64,000 nt of DNA from Manduca sexta (Eukaryota; Arthropoda; Insecta; Lepidoptera; Sphingidae). The translations under genes were made by a program, and so were the position numbers. Positions 45,635-56,170 of the stretch are shown in pieces (position 1 is the first letter of the stretch; the number at the start of each line of letters is the position of its first letter). Location of the stretch: contig NC_051121.1 of NCBI RefSeq assembly GCF_014839805.1, positions 9,345,116-9,409,115 of the forward strand, in the 5' to 3' direction. A model generated the notes under the pieces. That model saw nothing but the letters and a program-made list of their open reading frames with translations, ran no database searches and was not told the origin of the DNA.

Positions 45635-45975
45635 TATGTCTATTTTATTAAATAAACACTTCTTATGTTCGACTATATAAAACTTGTATCAAAACAAACA
45701 AGAAACAAGTGTTACAGGCTAGTTATCTACACGACTTCGTTCAATTACAAATAACGTAGTTTGCTATAAAAATTATCCTTCGTATCAACTATAAAAAATA
45801 TTAAACCAATATTGGATATCAAATATATTTAATTACAATTAACTTTAACTTAATTGGGTTATAACAATTGAATAACTTGGATGAGTAGATATTAAATATT
45901 ATTATGTTCATTAATTCTATGATTAAAGATAATATGTAGTAATATGTAGTCAGCCTCAAAGTAACCTTTATTTAT

Positions 45976-46208
45976 CTTTTTTTATTGCTTTGAATGATGT
46001 GCTTGCTGTTCGCTTGATAGTAAGCGATACGACCGCCAAAAACACCATCCAACACTTTATCCGTGTCATTTTCCGTGTTGGATGGACTCATTATGTCTAG
46101 TAGTTACACTGGCTACAATGTCATTCAAACTGGAACTCAACAGTGACTACACACTGTTGCTTGGCAGCAGAAATAGATCGTATCTACCCGGGCGGACTCT
46201 CACATATG
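45976..46208 (-). repeat. SINE-C, left arm of inverted pair, rearranged
   Basis: Minus strand, head (CATATGTGAGAGTCCGCCCG) to tail (AAAGCAATAAAAAAAG). The middle of the family (from GACTTAACATCTCATG to AATTCAAGG) is missing and replaced by 19 bases between an 11-bp inverted repeat CCATCCAACAC (46045-46055) and GTGTTGGATGG (46075-46085). The missing middle begins the plus-strand SINE-C that abuts at 46211. Confidence 0.8.
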
Positions 46209-46210
46209 GG

Positions 46211-46363
46211 ACTTAACATCTCATGTCTCAGGATGACGAGTGCAGTGGAATACCGAACTTTATAATTCAAGGTTTGTTGGATGGTGTTTCTACTATTTAT
46301 GGTCGTATCGCTTACGATCAGGCGAACGGCAAGCTCGTCTCGTCATCCAAAGCAATAAAAAAA
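46211..46363 (+). repeat. SINE-C, right arm of inverted pair
   Basis: Plus strand: begins ACTTAACATCTCATGTCTCA, continues GATGACGAGTGCAGTGGAAT, GTTGGATGGTGTTTCTACTA, tail box TTACGATCAGGCGAACGGCA and AAAGCAATAAAAAAAT. It directly abuts the head of the minus-strand copy, giving a head-to-head palindrome without spacer. Confidence 0.85.
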
Positions 46364-46674
46364 TGAATACCAATACGAATTAATAACCGTCCCTTTTTTT
46401 AAGTTGGTTAAAAATATTAAGTCAAGCCGCAGACTCACTGCAATTAACATCAAAAGCGTTAATTCCAAGTCCATTTCTACATTAAAGTGTACTCACGTCA
46501 CCGGCCTTCTCAGACAATTCCGCGCGCCGCGATATGTATGTGACAGGGGCTGATAGTTGTCGCTTAATGCTCGCGATTATACTGACAAATGAACAACGTG
46601 TCTTTATAGATCTAGTAATATGGATAAATTCTTGGCATGCTAATTGGCGGATTTTGCATGATTGATATTCAAAA

Positions 46675-46860
46675 GAAAAATAAATATTTGTTATATTTAC
46701 GCGAATGGAGACATTGAAATCAATATTAAAACTAATAGCCCCGCCCCCTCGAGTTGAAAGAAAATGAAAGCTTCAAAGTCTTTGAAATGTTAAAGAAAAT
46801 TATAATATATAAAATCCGGAAAAATAGTTTTATTTCAAAAATAAATTTGTAAATAATACA
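46675..46860 (+). repeat. Element I copy, diverged
   Basis: GAAAGCTTCAAAGTCTTTGA, AATGTTAAAGAAAATTATAA, AATCCGGAAAAATAGTTTTA and, at the left, GTTATATTTACGCGAATGGA match parts of the fold-back element at 62.6 kb (GCAAAGTCTTCGAAACGTCG, AAATCCTTAAAATAGTTTAA, CTTATATTTACGCGAATGTT). Arms are strongly decayed. Confidence 0.5.
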
Positions 46861-48029
46861 CTGTGTATTCCTATTTCGTCATCGGTTTTATTGTACGTAC
46901 GATCAACTGATGCATGATTTGGCAGTTAATGATTCATACCTAACTTTGCATAACATAAATAGGTCTATCTATCTAGAAGTAAAACAAAAGAAGCAGCCAT
47001 AACGGTCGTTTAAAGCCCAATATTCATATCACTTGTCAAATGAATTATAATCACTATTACCTACAACCCTAAACTGCATTTACATTGAAACATTCACAAA
47101 AACAATAACACAATAATTTTAATATAAAAATTTAAATTTCGAACAACTCGTAACATTGTGAAAATTTAATAAAACGTACGCCGATGAGAATCTCCATCGA
47201 ATCCTGGAATCCAGAGATTACGTTTGTTTTTTTTTTTCACATTTGTACTGGCCAGTGTCGTTGTTTAGTGGCCTCAATATGGCTGCTCATTTAGAGGGCC
47301 GGATTAACAATAAAAACGAAATTTGATCATTGTGGCCGGTGTGGTTTATTAAGGCGAAGTCCTTTGCGATATGTTTTTTTTTATAAATACTTATAAATAT
47401 TTAGTTTATGATTCACAAATTGAAATACATATAATAAATATTTTTATTGCATTCTTGTTGATATTGATTATTCATTAATGAGGCGTCGATTCTTTAACAG
47501 GTCAGGCCACTATAAAGCAAACATTAAGTTTATTTCAAAAGTATAACTAGAAGCTCTACTTTACTAAAGTATTATTATAATTTACTCTGAAATGTCAATT
47601 GGTGAAATAATAGGTATTTACAACATTATAAATGTCTACGGCCGATGGCAATCTTACATCAGGTAATCGTTTTGAAAAAAAATAACATTTCTCTTCATTG
47701 TTTTCGAACGACAATTACACCGCAAACAATTATGCTTGAGTACCTTTAAATTGCAGCGAACTTAAAGACTATATTTTGACGCCATTACAAAGAATACTTT
47801 TAATTAATTCGCGTGCAGCCCTCTTATTACTTAACCAATCGACGTTGAAAAATGGACATTGTTATATAACAATTACAAGGGATATTAAGACAGAATAACA
47901 AAAACAATTTTAAGTTAAAGGTGTAGGAATGTAACTACAGGTTGAAAATTATGCTTTTCAATTAGTATTGCTAATGTTGTAGATGAAATTGTCTTCGATT
48001 TTTATAATATAAATTTAATAAGCGTTTTT
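46861..48029. other. Unique AT-rich tract
   Basis: Contains a weak Bm1-like tail scrap at 47640-47685 (GCCGATGGCAATCTTACATC, then AGGTAATCG, A run). Nothing else recognised. Confidence 0.4.
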
Positions 48030-48140
48030 TGTACGGGCATTTAAAATGTCCTTACTACACCTATTATAAATAGAGTAGGGTCCAGAAAAGTATCGACTGG
48101 CGAGGGATAATTATTCCTTAGTAGTCAACACAATAAAACT
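48030..48140 (-). repeat. SINE-D tail fragment
   Basis: Plus strand: TAGAGTAGGGTCCAGAAAAG, TATCGACTGGCGAGGGATAA, TTATTCCTTAGTAGTCAACA. Matches the 3' third of SINE-D with its tail box lost. Confidence 0.6.
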
Positions 48141-48202
48141 TAATTATTGTACAATTCCTTTTAAAATAAATTGATACGCACATACCTAAAAAATCTTGTG
48201 GT

Positions 48203-48404
48203 AACTATTGAAAAGCTGACCATAACTAGTAATTTGAAATAAGAACAATAGTAAACATATGTCTACGGACGTGTATTCCAAATTTAAAACTATATTTATT
48301 CCAAACTATTAAAAAACTGACCATCATTGGTAATTTGAAAAAAGAACAATAGTAAGTATTTGTCTACAGACGTGTATTCCAAATTCAAAACTCGAATCTA
48401 TTCC
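48203..48404. repeat. Direct tandem duplication (about 101 bp)
   Basis: Unit 1 (48203-48302) and unit 2 (48303-48404) share AACTATT-AAAA-CTGACCAT, GGTAATTTGAAA/AGTAATTTGAAA, AAGAACAATAGTAA, GTCTAC-GACGTGTATTCC and AAATT-AAAACT, ending ATTCC. They are directly adjacent. No gene. Confidence 0.85.
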
Positions 48405-48879
48405 ATATTCAAATGATAAAAATAAATATCAATCTGGTCAAACAATCCCACTAGCTTGTCCTTAACCCGTCCGCGGTGTTATCAGACCATCGGCCGACCT
48501 GTCCAACGCGTATAAATCCAATATTTTATTATCCCACCATTGTTATACTCATTAACCCTTTGTCTCATTAGACCCCTGGCTTCATATTCAAAGTTATTTT
48601 TGTTGCCGATGACAGGTCAGATTAGAATTCCTTAAAAATGAAAAGAATACGACAATAAAGTCTCGTGAGTCTGGATAGTGTTTCTGATTTGTTTTGTTTT
48701 AAAATGGACTTTATCTGTATTGTTTTAGGAATTGCGAGATTTTTGTGGTTTTATATATTTTTATGTTCGTTTTTTTTTTATACTTATTGTTGAGCATTTT
48801 GATTTGTTAATGGATATGTTTTCTAACAATTTTAGTGACTCACAGTTTTTTTCTAAATTATGGTAGCATGATGTTTTTT

Positions 48880-49065
48880 ATTGACTTAGTAGGTAAACGA
48901 GCCAGTAGTCCACCTGACCTTGCAATGCCAAAAGCACAACCAAGCCGTTATGTACCAGAGTGAGCACCTCTTTGAGCCTCATTTAAAGAAGGACAAGTCG
49001 TAACACCAATACAGGGAGATCATTCCAAAATGTACACTTGGTAGAAGGAATGATGAAAACACACC
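48880..49065 (-). repeat. SINE-F-like element, diverged
   Basis: Plus strand: TAGTAGGTAAACGAGCCAGT, AGTCCACCTGACC, GAGCACCTCTTTGAGCC, AAAGAAGGACAAGTCGTAAC, GAGATCATTCCAAAATGTAC. The start is the reverse complement of the SINE-F tail (ATCAGGTGAATAGCTTGCTC, GTTTGCC). The order of later blocks matches a common lepidopteran repeat as I remember it. Boundaries are approximate. Confidence 0.5.
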
Positions 49066-49609
49066 GAGTAATTTTAGTTAAGCACACTTTTAATATGTAT
49101 TAAATTTATATTATTTATTTGAGCAAATCACACACGAACACCAATGATCAAAAGGAACCTTCGGGGGTAAGGGAGATGAAGGCTGCCTCTTTTGGAAACG
49201 TCAGCCGTCACACTTGACAGCTTGACACTTCTATTTAATTGACAGGAACCACAGACTCGATAATTTAAACCGTGCCCTTTGTTTAGAATCCACGTAATAT
49301 GGATGAACTCTACTGTGGTGCACAGCTCTGATTGGTGCTGAGGAAAAATAATGAACGCATAAAGCACTTTACTAAACAGTTCTTGGTTTAGAGTAATTCT
49401 CCAGAAGTAGGAATAGGTAAGTAAGATACTAAGAGAGACAAGTGGTAGGTCTGTTCTATAATAATGAGTGTCTATAATGCACGATTGTTAGTTTAAGCAA
49501 GCCTGTATCTATAATAATTTCAATATATTTTGCATGAAAGAATTACGTTATTAATTAAAACTTCATTTACAAATCAAGACACTAACATCCATAAAATACG
49601 TATAGATTT
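49066..49609. other. Unassigned tract with possible repeat
   Basis: The part at 49128-49367 is less AT-rich (CCTTCGGGGGTAAGGGAGAT, GGCTGCCTCTTTTGGAAACG, GTCACACTTGACAGCTTGAC) and carries a 79-codon minus-strand frame. It looks like an interspersed repeat but has no second copy here; I do not call a gene. Confidence 0.3.
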
Positions 49610-49832
49610 GGTGGTAGGATATATTTTGTATCCGTCCCAATAGCGACCACCGTACACAAGGTGTTAAAACCCGCCATAGTGGCCATCCTAAGTATGTCAC
49701 GTTCGGGATCAGCCTGTGTATATCTGTTTTGTGGCTGCCGAGGAGTAATCATCTCTCGTCACTCAACATTTTATTGGACCTCACTCTACTTACTATCAAG
49801 TACAGTGGGATCACATTGTGCCTGTATAAAAG
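49610..49832 (+). repeat. SINE-D, full length
   Basis: GGTGGTAGGATATATTTTGT, the block CCGTCCCAATAGCGACCACC, GGTGTTAAAACCCGCCATAG, GTTCGGGATCAGCCTGTGTA, CGAGGAGTAATCATCTCTCG, CAACATTTTATTGGACCTCA, and tail TACTATCAAGTACAGTGGGA. About 18 bases with GGCCGGCATAATT are deleted in the middle. An 87-codon frame across it is incidental. Confidence 0.85.
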
Positions 49833-50463
49833 AACCTCCTGACAATCATTACACCGACAATTACAACTTCATTGTCATAAATACTCAATACTCAAATCAA
49901 ACAACCAACAATGCCTCAAGATGATTGATGACATGTAACACATAAAAATTTCACCTCATTGCCGTTCTGAAATTTTAAAAAGTATTCACAATTTCATTTA
50001 ATTGACAGCAAGTTTAATTTATTACACGATTTATTTAAATCTCGGTGTTCCTTTGTTTATTCGGAGTTTATTTTAATTGACATGGATAAATGTGAGCCAC
50101 TTTGGACGCAATTAGTCTACATTTAAGGGTTATCGAGGTAAAGATAATATGAACGCATAAAGTCGAATTTAGATCGGTGAGGGTTGTTTCTCGTGGTTTA
50201 GAATTGTAATTTGGATGTGTAGTTATAGTGTAATGTATATTTTAGTATAGAGTTAAGTTGGGTTAGATTAGGTTACCATAATTTTGCTACTTACATACAT
50301 ATTGAATGGAAAGATGGTACTTCTAGTATATATTTTATATAATGACACATTGATTCAATAATAATAAACTAAACTTTATAATGAACATATTTTTTAGATT
50401 TATTTATCTTAGAAAAATACGGTACGGTAATAATATTTCATAATAACGTAAAGAAATATTTAC

Positions 50464-50963
50464 NNNNNNNNNNNNNNNNNNNNNNNNNNNNNNNNNNNNN
50501 NNNNNNNNNNNNNNNNNNNNNNNNNNNNNNNNNNNNNNNNNNNNNNNNNNNNNNNNNNNNNNNNNNNNNNNNNNNNNNNNNNNNNNNNNNNNNNNNNNNN
50601 NNNNNNNNNNNNNNNNNNNNNNNNNNNNNNNNNNNNNNNNNNNNNNNNNNNNNNNNNNNNNNNNNNNNNNNNNNNNNNNNNNNNNNNNNNNNNNNNNNNN
50701 NNNNNNNNNNNNNNNNNNNNNNNNNNNNNNNNNNNNNNNNNNNNNNNNNNNNNNNNNNNNNNNNNNNNNNNNNNNNNNNNNNNNNNNNNNNNNNNNNNNN
50801 NNNNNNNNNNNNNNNNNNNNNNNNNNNNNNNNNNNNNNNNNNNNNNNNNNNNNNNNNNNNNNNNNNNNNNNNNNNNNNNNNNNNNNNNNNNNNNNNNNNN
50901 NNNNNNNNNNNNNNNNNNNNNNNNNNNNNNNNNNNNNNNNNNNNNNNNNNNNNNNNNNNNNNN
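50464..50963. other. Assembly gap, exactly 500 N
   Basis: A run of exactly 500 undetermined bases, the usual placeholder for a scaffold join of unknown size. True distance and orientation across it are not established by this sequence. Apparent reading frames through it are artefacts. Confidence 0.99.
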
Positions 50964-51070
50964 ACAACGATGTTCCTTATCACAATAAATAGGCACTCTA
51001 GTTATCACAAAGATATCCCAAACCAAACTCTATGGTCTCTACATAATTTTATATTGGCAGAATTAGGCTC

Positions 51071-51405
51071 ATAAGCGGCGATAGCCTAGTTGGGTGTGGA
51101 ACGGTCTGTCGAGACGAATGTCCGCAGGTTCAAATCCCAAGGCACACATCTCTGACTTTTCTAAAAATCATGTGTGTATTCTTTGTGAATTTATCGTTCG
51201 CTTTAACGGTGAAGGAAAACATCGTGAGGAAACGTGCACATCCGAGTAGTTCTCTATAGGAATTTCGAAGGTGTGTGAAGCCTACCAATCCGCACTAGGC
51301 CAGCGTGGTGGACTAAGGCCTAATCCCTCTCAGTAGTAGAGGAGGCCCGTGCTCAGCAGTGGGCAAGTATATAATACAGGGCTGATATTGTTATTATTAT
51401 TTATT
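51071..51405 (+). repeat. SINE-B, full length with target duplication
   Basis: Reference-quality copy. A box TAGCCTAGTTGG at 51082-51093 and B box GGTTCAAATCC at 51127-51137, 33 bases apart as in tRNA promoters. Body blocks include CGCTTTAACGGTGAAGGAAA and GCCAGCGTGGTGGACTAAGG, and the 3' end is TTGTTATTATTATTTATT. Flanks are AGAATTAGGCTC (51059-51070) and AGAATTAGCCTC (51406-51417), an 11/12 target duplication. Probably a recent insertion. Confidence 0.92.
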
Positions 51406-51451
51406 AGAATTAGCCTCTACTTCATTAAAAATCAACCACGCGTCAACCTAT

Positions 51452-51483
51452 TACATTCATGAGCAAAGCCGCGAGCAGCAGTA
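51452..51483 (+). mobile_element. Element E 3'-end fragment
   Basis: TCATGAGCAAAGCCGCGAGC followed by AGCAGTAGTA resembles the E terminus at 19.3 kb (GCGGGCGAAGCCGCGAGCAA, AAGCTAGT) with decay. Confidence 0.4.
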
Positions 51484-53279
51484 GTATATTCTGAGTAAGG
51501 CAATCACATGATTCTTCACAATGATGACCGTGAAGGAAACTGTTTGTTAAGTAAATAAAAACAATTACAACGCTGGGTTCAGGATAGATGCGCCTTCATC
51601 AATCAACGCATAAGGGTGATTATGCAGTAGCTATTTTTACTTGAAACTCACTTAGAGTTTTCCTGTTTTAAACTTTTCATTTATTGTAATTAGTATTTAT
51701 TATGATGATTATTTTTTATATTTATAAGTAATTTATATACTTATAAGTGGATGGAATGATATCATGATTTTAAATGTTTTTTTTTGCGTGATTTCGTTGC
51801 AACTGATAAAATTCTATTTCATAATTTGTTATTGTAACATTAAAGATATCAAAATTCCAGTTAGAATGCGAAATACTTTAAAAAAAAAATTCTAGCAATA
51901 TTCAGACGTAAATTATATCCATTAATTATACTATTTTACATTTAATTTTTAATAAAAACTAATTTTGTAATAAGAACAGTATCAAAAAAAGGGATACTCT
52001 ATAAGCAATTCGGCTAAAGGCAGATAAGTTCAACAGTAAAAAATAGTTTTGTTAACTTCGAAATAAAGACTTGTAATTTTTATGTTCTAAAGCGAATATG
52101 ATTCCTTTAAACATTACTTCTACTAACGTAACTAATAAATTGACGATATGAGAAACACACGTATTCCTTCAAATCTGATCACACATTTACGTATGATTTA
52201 TAGAAACATTTAATAGAATATTAATTATGATTGCGAGTGCGCAAATGCACGAACGTAAAATCTGATAGTCCGAATTGAATCGTCAATAATTGTGGGAGGT
52301 GGTGGGGTCAGAGTTGTGCCTCGTCTGGGATTTACAAATAAAATCATGAGGCAGTATTTTTAGCATGATTCTCAAATATTATTTACATTGATGGTATCAA
52401 AAACTACATTGTTAGCTCTCAACGATTTTTACATGAAAATGTTTTGTACTTCCATTCTTACATGATTTAAAGAAAAGATATATACAATTTGTATAAATAA
52501 TTTACTGACTTGATTTCCTTGGGCTAGGAAGTGAGGTTCGATTCTCAGTTCATTCATATTGTATGTGGGATTTTACGAATTTTCGATATAATAAAACACA
52601 AATTCTTTCTAATTGTAAACCTAAAAAAACATACCAAAACAGTCGCTCATATATCTAAAAATCCATTTAGAATCACCAAAGTATGTACCGCTACCGTTAA
52701 GTACAAATAATTAGTCTTTACCAATCACACAATTACATCACAATCACGCACGTCAAACGTTTAAAATTTCTCACAGACGTTCCCACGTGCGATAACGCTC
52801 GTGTTAAGGCGCAAGAACATGGTGTATAATATATATAAAATCGAATATTGGAGGATATGAAGACACTACAATAACTAGACGTTATTTTCGATGAGTTTGA
52901 CTTTCTTTTCCACGAAAGCGTTGACGTGAGTAAGGGGTTGTTGTTAAACCAAACTAATCCTCTGTTCAATATAGTGTAAAATATCTTGTGCTATTCCACA
53001 ATTGAGGAGGATTAGAGCACAAGGTGAGCTTAGATATAGTTACTTGCGTTTCATTATTTAAAACATAATCTCTTTGTTCACATAATTTGACCATTTTGTA
53101 GAAAGAGACGTAGCGAAATTGCGGCCAATACAAATCTCCATTTTGTATCATTCCCAATTCTACTAGAAAAGACAACTATAGCCCGCACATTCGGTTCATC
53201 TCACTTAAACTTTTGGTCAATATATACTTGATAGTAAAGTGCAGTCCATGTTATTCACTAAATCCAATATCCATCCAAC
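51484..53279. other. Unique AT-rich tract
   Basis: No repeat family recognised apart from a weak B-box-like word at 52530 (GAGGTTCGATTCTCAG). Minus-strand frames of 69-78 codons at 52733-53175 have no motif; they lie upstream of the promoter-like block at 53.3 kb. Confidence 0.4.
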
Positions 53280-53407
53280 ACGCGCCTTAAATAAAAGATG
53301 GCGGCGTGCGCCTGCGCAGCGAATGCTAATGTCTAGCGGTGGTATGATATATTGACGGTGGATAGACAGCTCTTACGGCTACACGGTCCGTGTGTTTGTC
53401 CGTGAGT
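53280..53407 (+). promoter_or_regulatory. Promoter-like block, YY1/Pho and NRF-1/Ewg type sites
   Basis: AAGATGGCGGCG (53295-53306) is the consensus YY1/Pleiohomeotic element that in animals sits just downstream of housekeeping start sites. Directly adjoining is TGCGCCTGCGCA (53307-53318), one base from the NRF-1/Ewg palindrome. A CG-rich leader follows to CC|GTGAGT (donor-like at 53402). If real, this is a plus-strand first exon. The ATG within the YY1 site opens a 12-codon frame only; a 69-codon frame starts at 53439 but is not recognisable. Confidence 0.4.
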
Positions 53408-53939
53408 TAGTGACTAATATGCGTGTTATTGCCGTACCATGTCTAGGTGGATGTGTTTAATACGAATCGCGGATAAATTGTGCTGCTGTAATTTATTTTT
53501 GTGGTCTGTTTCTATTTCAGCCAGTATTTTGTTTTTTGGGTTGTCATTTGTATTTATTTATAGCAGAGGTTACAGTTTTGTTTTTAAAAGTGTGCCAGGA
53601 ATTTTAAGTTTAATAAGATCAGAGTCGGGTCGTTTTAATTATGTATAGATAATAAAAATATACTAATAAATCATATCCATTAAAAAGAAGCCCTGCGATA
53701 GTTTACTCATAATTAACTAGAAACCATAAATCATGTTGATAAAAAAAACATTTACAACTTGACACGTCCTAAAAATGTTATAAAACATGCATAACTTAAT
53801 CCCCTAATACATAATGATGAGACCGCCGTAGCAAATCTATCGACACGCAAAACGAACATCCGAACATTAAACCGTTGCGAAACTAATTTATTCAACAATA
53901 CATCTTGTCATGCCAATCGGCCAGCCATCATTATTTCGC

Positions 53940-54140
53940 ATTCATACCGTTTCGACCAATGACTGACACGTAGCCCACCTCCGACTCAACTCTCAACCAA
54001 TCACAGTCCACCGTTTGAAAAACAATAGAACATAAAAAATGCCGTCACGCTCTTCTGCGCAAGAGTCGATTGTCTAATTCGTTGTAATTCAACATTCGGC
54101 GTCGTGAGACGCTAGTCGCTGTCATTCGTCAAAATGAATC
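53940..54140 (+). promoter_or_regulatory. Second promoter-like block with CCAAT boxes
   Basis: Two CCAAT-type sites (GACCAATGAC near 53955, AACCAATCACAG near 53996) precede a less AT-rich stretch with CGGCGTCGTGAGACGCTAGTCG. An ATG in good insect context (GTCAAAATGAAT, 54134) opens a 28-codon frame MNRLNRKSNNKVACVISILS... that ends at a stop without a visible donor. Promoter activity is an inference from motif order only. Confidence 0.25.
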
Positions 54141-54912
54141 GATTAAATCGTAAATCGAATAATAAAGTTGCATGTGTTATATCGATTTTGAGTGAATTAT
54201 TTAGATATGAATTTGAATAAATGATTTGATTTAGACTGACACGAATGATTTCTGATTCATGTAATGAACGCAGAACGCCGATGTAAATATGAACGCATTG
54301 ATTATGTATGTTAGAAGAACATGTCTGTATTAGGTAAATTATGCATTATTACATATTACAGATTAACATGTTAGCTATAAATGGAGTCTATATTTGCTTA
54401 TTAAAGACTAATTTTTGTTAGCAGCCACGACCGCGTGGAAATAGATGCCGGCAGCAAGTTAACAAAAAATAATAGTTCAGTTGTTTTAATTTAGGGATAG
54501 AACTGTTTTATGTTATTGAAATATATTTTGCATCGGTTTAGTATATTACAAGATTATCCATATTTTTTAATAAATCATTAAAATTTTTAATAATCTTTAT
54601 TTATTAGTCATTACAAATGGTTCCAGAACCATATTAATACATAATATAAAAAATTGAGAACAAACAAAATAAATAACTTGTTAGCCTTGAAATAAAATAA
54701 ATAAATTATTCATTCTATTAAAACTTGTAACTAAGAATTATTTATTCGAAGGAACTTTATGAATCAATATTCATATTCGTATAAATATATTATTTAATTG
54801 CAAAACTTACATTAAAAAACAAAGACGCTTATGTAATGAAAATGATGAAATTCCGTCAAAAAATTGGTAATTTCTTTAAAAATTATGCCATATTAAACAA
54901 AATCTTGTATTT

Positions 54913-55149
54913 TCTCACCGATCTCACACTGGTGTAGGTTAAGGGCCTATAAAGAAGATGCTTATAAACTAACTCTCTAGGTATAATTTTATAGACATAA
55001 TATAAAAATACAATTGGCATGTGCAAACAAACCTTGTCTTTCAATGAACCCACACTGCCCGGTTAAAGACCTGAGAAGAAGACGTATATAAACTAATTTA
55101 CAACCTACATATTTCTTCATATTCATAACATGCGTTAGTATGTGCAAAC
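54913..55149. repeat. Possible old tandem duplication (about 118 bp)
   Basis: Two successive segments (54913-55029 and 55030-55149) share, in order, ATCTCACACTG/ACCCACACTG, GGTTAA-G-CCT, AAGAAGA-G, TATAAACTAA and a final ATGTGCAAAC. Identity is moderate, so this is tentative. Confidence 0.45.
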
Positions 55150-55249
55150 CGGCAGGCAACGGCTTGGCTTTGCCTCTGGCATTACTTTAGCCTATGGACG
55201 GCAGATGCTGTTTATCATCAGGTGAATAGCTTGCTCGTTTGCCGCCTAA
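55150..55249 (+). repeat. SINE-F 3' part, split by SINE-B
   Basis: GGCAGGCAACGGCTTGGCTT, TGCCTCTGGCATTACTTTAG, CCTATGGACGGCAGATGCTG, tail box TTATCATCAGGTGAATAGCT and TGCTCGTTTGCCGCCTAA. The same order occurs at 62.36 kb. The SINE-F tail resumes after the SINE-B with the duplicated CGTTTGCCTCCTAA and a short GGTAATAAAGAA end (55586-55612). Confidence 0.75.
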
Positions 55250-55585
55250 TAATATAATAATATAATAATATAATAATATCAGCCCTGTATTATATACTGT
55301 CCCACTTTTGAGCACGGGCCTCCTCTACTACTGAGAGGGAATAGGCCTTAGTCCACCACGCTGGCCTAGTGCGGGTTGGTAGACTTCACACACCCTCGAA
55401 AATTCCTAATAGAGAATTTCTCAGATATGCAGGTTTCCTCACGATGTTTTCCTTCACCGTTAAAGCAAGCGATAATTCACAAAGAATACACACATAATTT
55501 TTAGAAAAGTCAGAGGTGTGTGCCTTTGGGATTTGAACCTGCGGACATTCGTCTCGAAAGTCCGTTCCACACCCAACTAGACTAT
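55250..55585 (-). repeat. SINE-B nested in SINE-F
   Basis: Complete minus-strand copy with an expanded AATAATAT repeat at its 3' end (55250-55281). Flanks are CGTTTGCCGCCTAA (55236-55249) and CGTTTGCCTCCTAA (55586-55599), a 13/14 match that duplicates SINE-F sequence. This sets an order of events: SINE-F first, SINE-B later. Confidence 0.9.
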
Positions 55586-56107
55586 CGTTTGCCTCCTAAG
55601 GTAATAAAGAACTGAAAAGTGTTATGAGAATCATTGTGCTACAGATCGCTAAACCAAGGAAATCTTACCCCATATGCAAATCTAAATTGTCTTAGAAAAT
55701 ACAAACAAGTCTAGAGAAAACGTCACAAATTCTCAACAAGATTTTCTCCAATTATCCCCACTAACCAGGACATAAACAGCAATAATCAGGAAACTGTAGG
55801 AGCCAGCATAATTACCATAAAGTAACATTGTATTGTGCGACACGGAGTTAAAGCAACAAAAGCATTTTCTATACACGTTCCAGAATGGAAGGGAACAGGG
55901 ATTCCAACACCTAAGTATCCCTAATTAGGGATGGAAACAACGCCTACGGGGAGTCACCTTTTAACAAGTCCACTTGAAATTCATTAGGGCTGTCAATAAT
56001 CTGGATTTCAGATACAAATCTTGGGATAAAATATGTAGGTATATAAAATAATTTTAAAAAGAGAATATGAAAGAAGTTCAATCTAAGTTCGTGCTATTGA
56101 AATAACT

Positions 56108-56170
56108 GTAGCCTCGTTGGTCTCGTGGCAGTGTATAAGGGCCGTGGGCTGGAAGGCTTTGGACTCCTTT
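56108..56170 (+). repeat. tRNA-like SINE head remnant
   Basis: GTAGCCTCGTTGGTCTCGTG followed by GCAGTGTATAAGG gives an A-box match (TTGGTCTCGTGG). At B-box distance only a poor match, GGACTCCTTTCTCG, is seen. The start GCCTCGTTGGTC resembles the heads of other lepidopteran SINEs. No body recognised. Confidence 0.4.

Noticed and set aside
48505..48520. TATA-box-like GCGTATAAATCC
   Set aside because: TATA-like words are frequent in AT-rich DNA; no initiator or exon nearby supports a promoter.
50404..51026. Three frames of more than 180 codons
   Set aside because: They run through the 500-N gap and are artefacts.
53439..53648. 69-codon frame downstream of the promoter-like block (MSRWMCLIRIADK...)
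   Set aside because: Hydrophobic through T-rich codons; the internal TTTCTATTTCAG acceptor-like word is not paired with a donor at reasonable distance. Left as non-coding.
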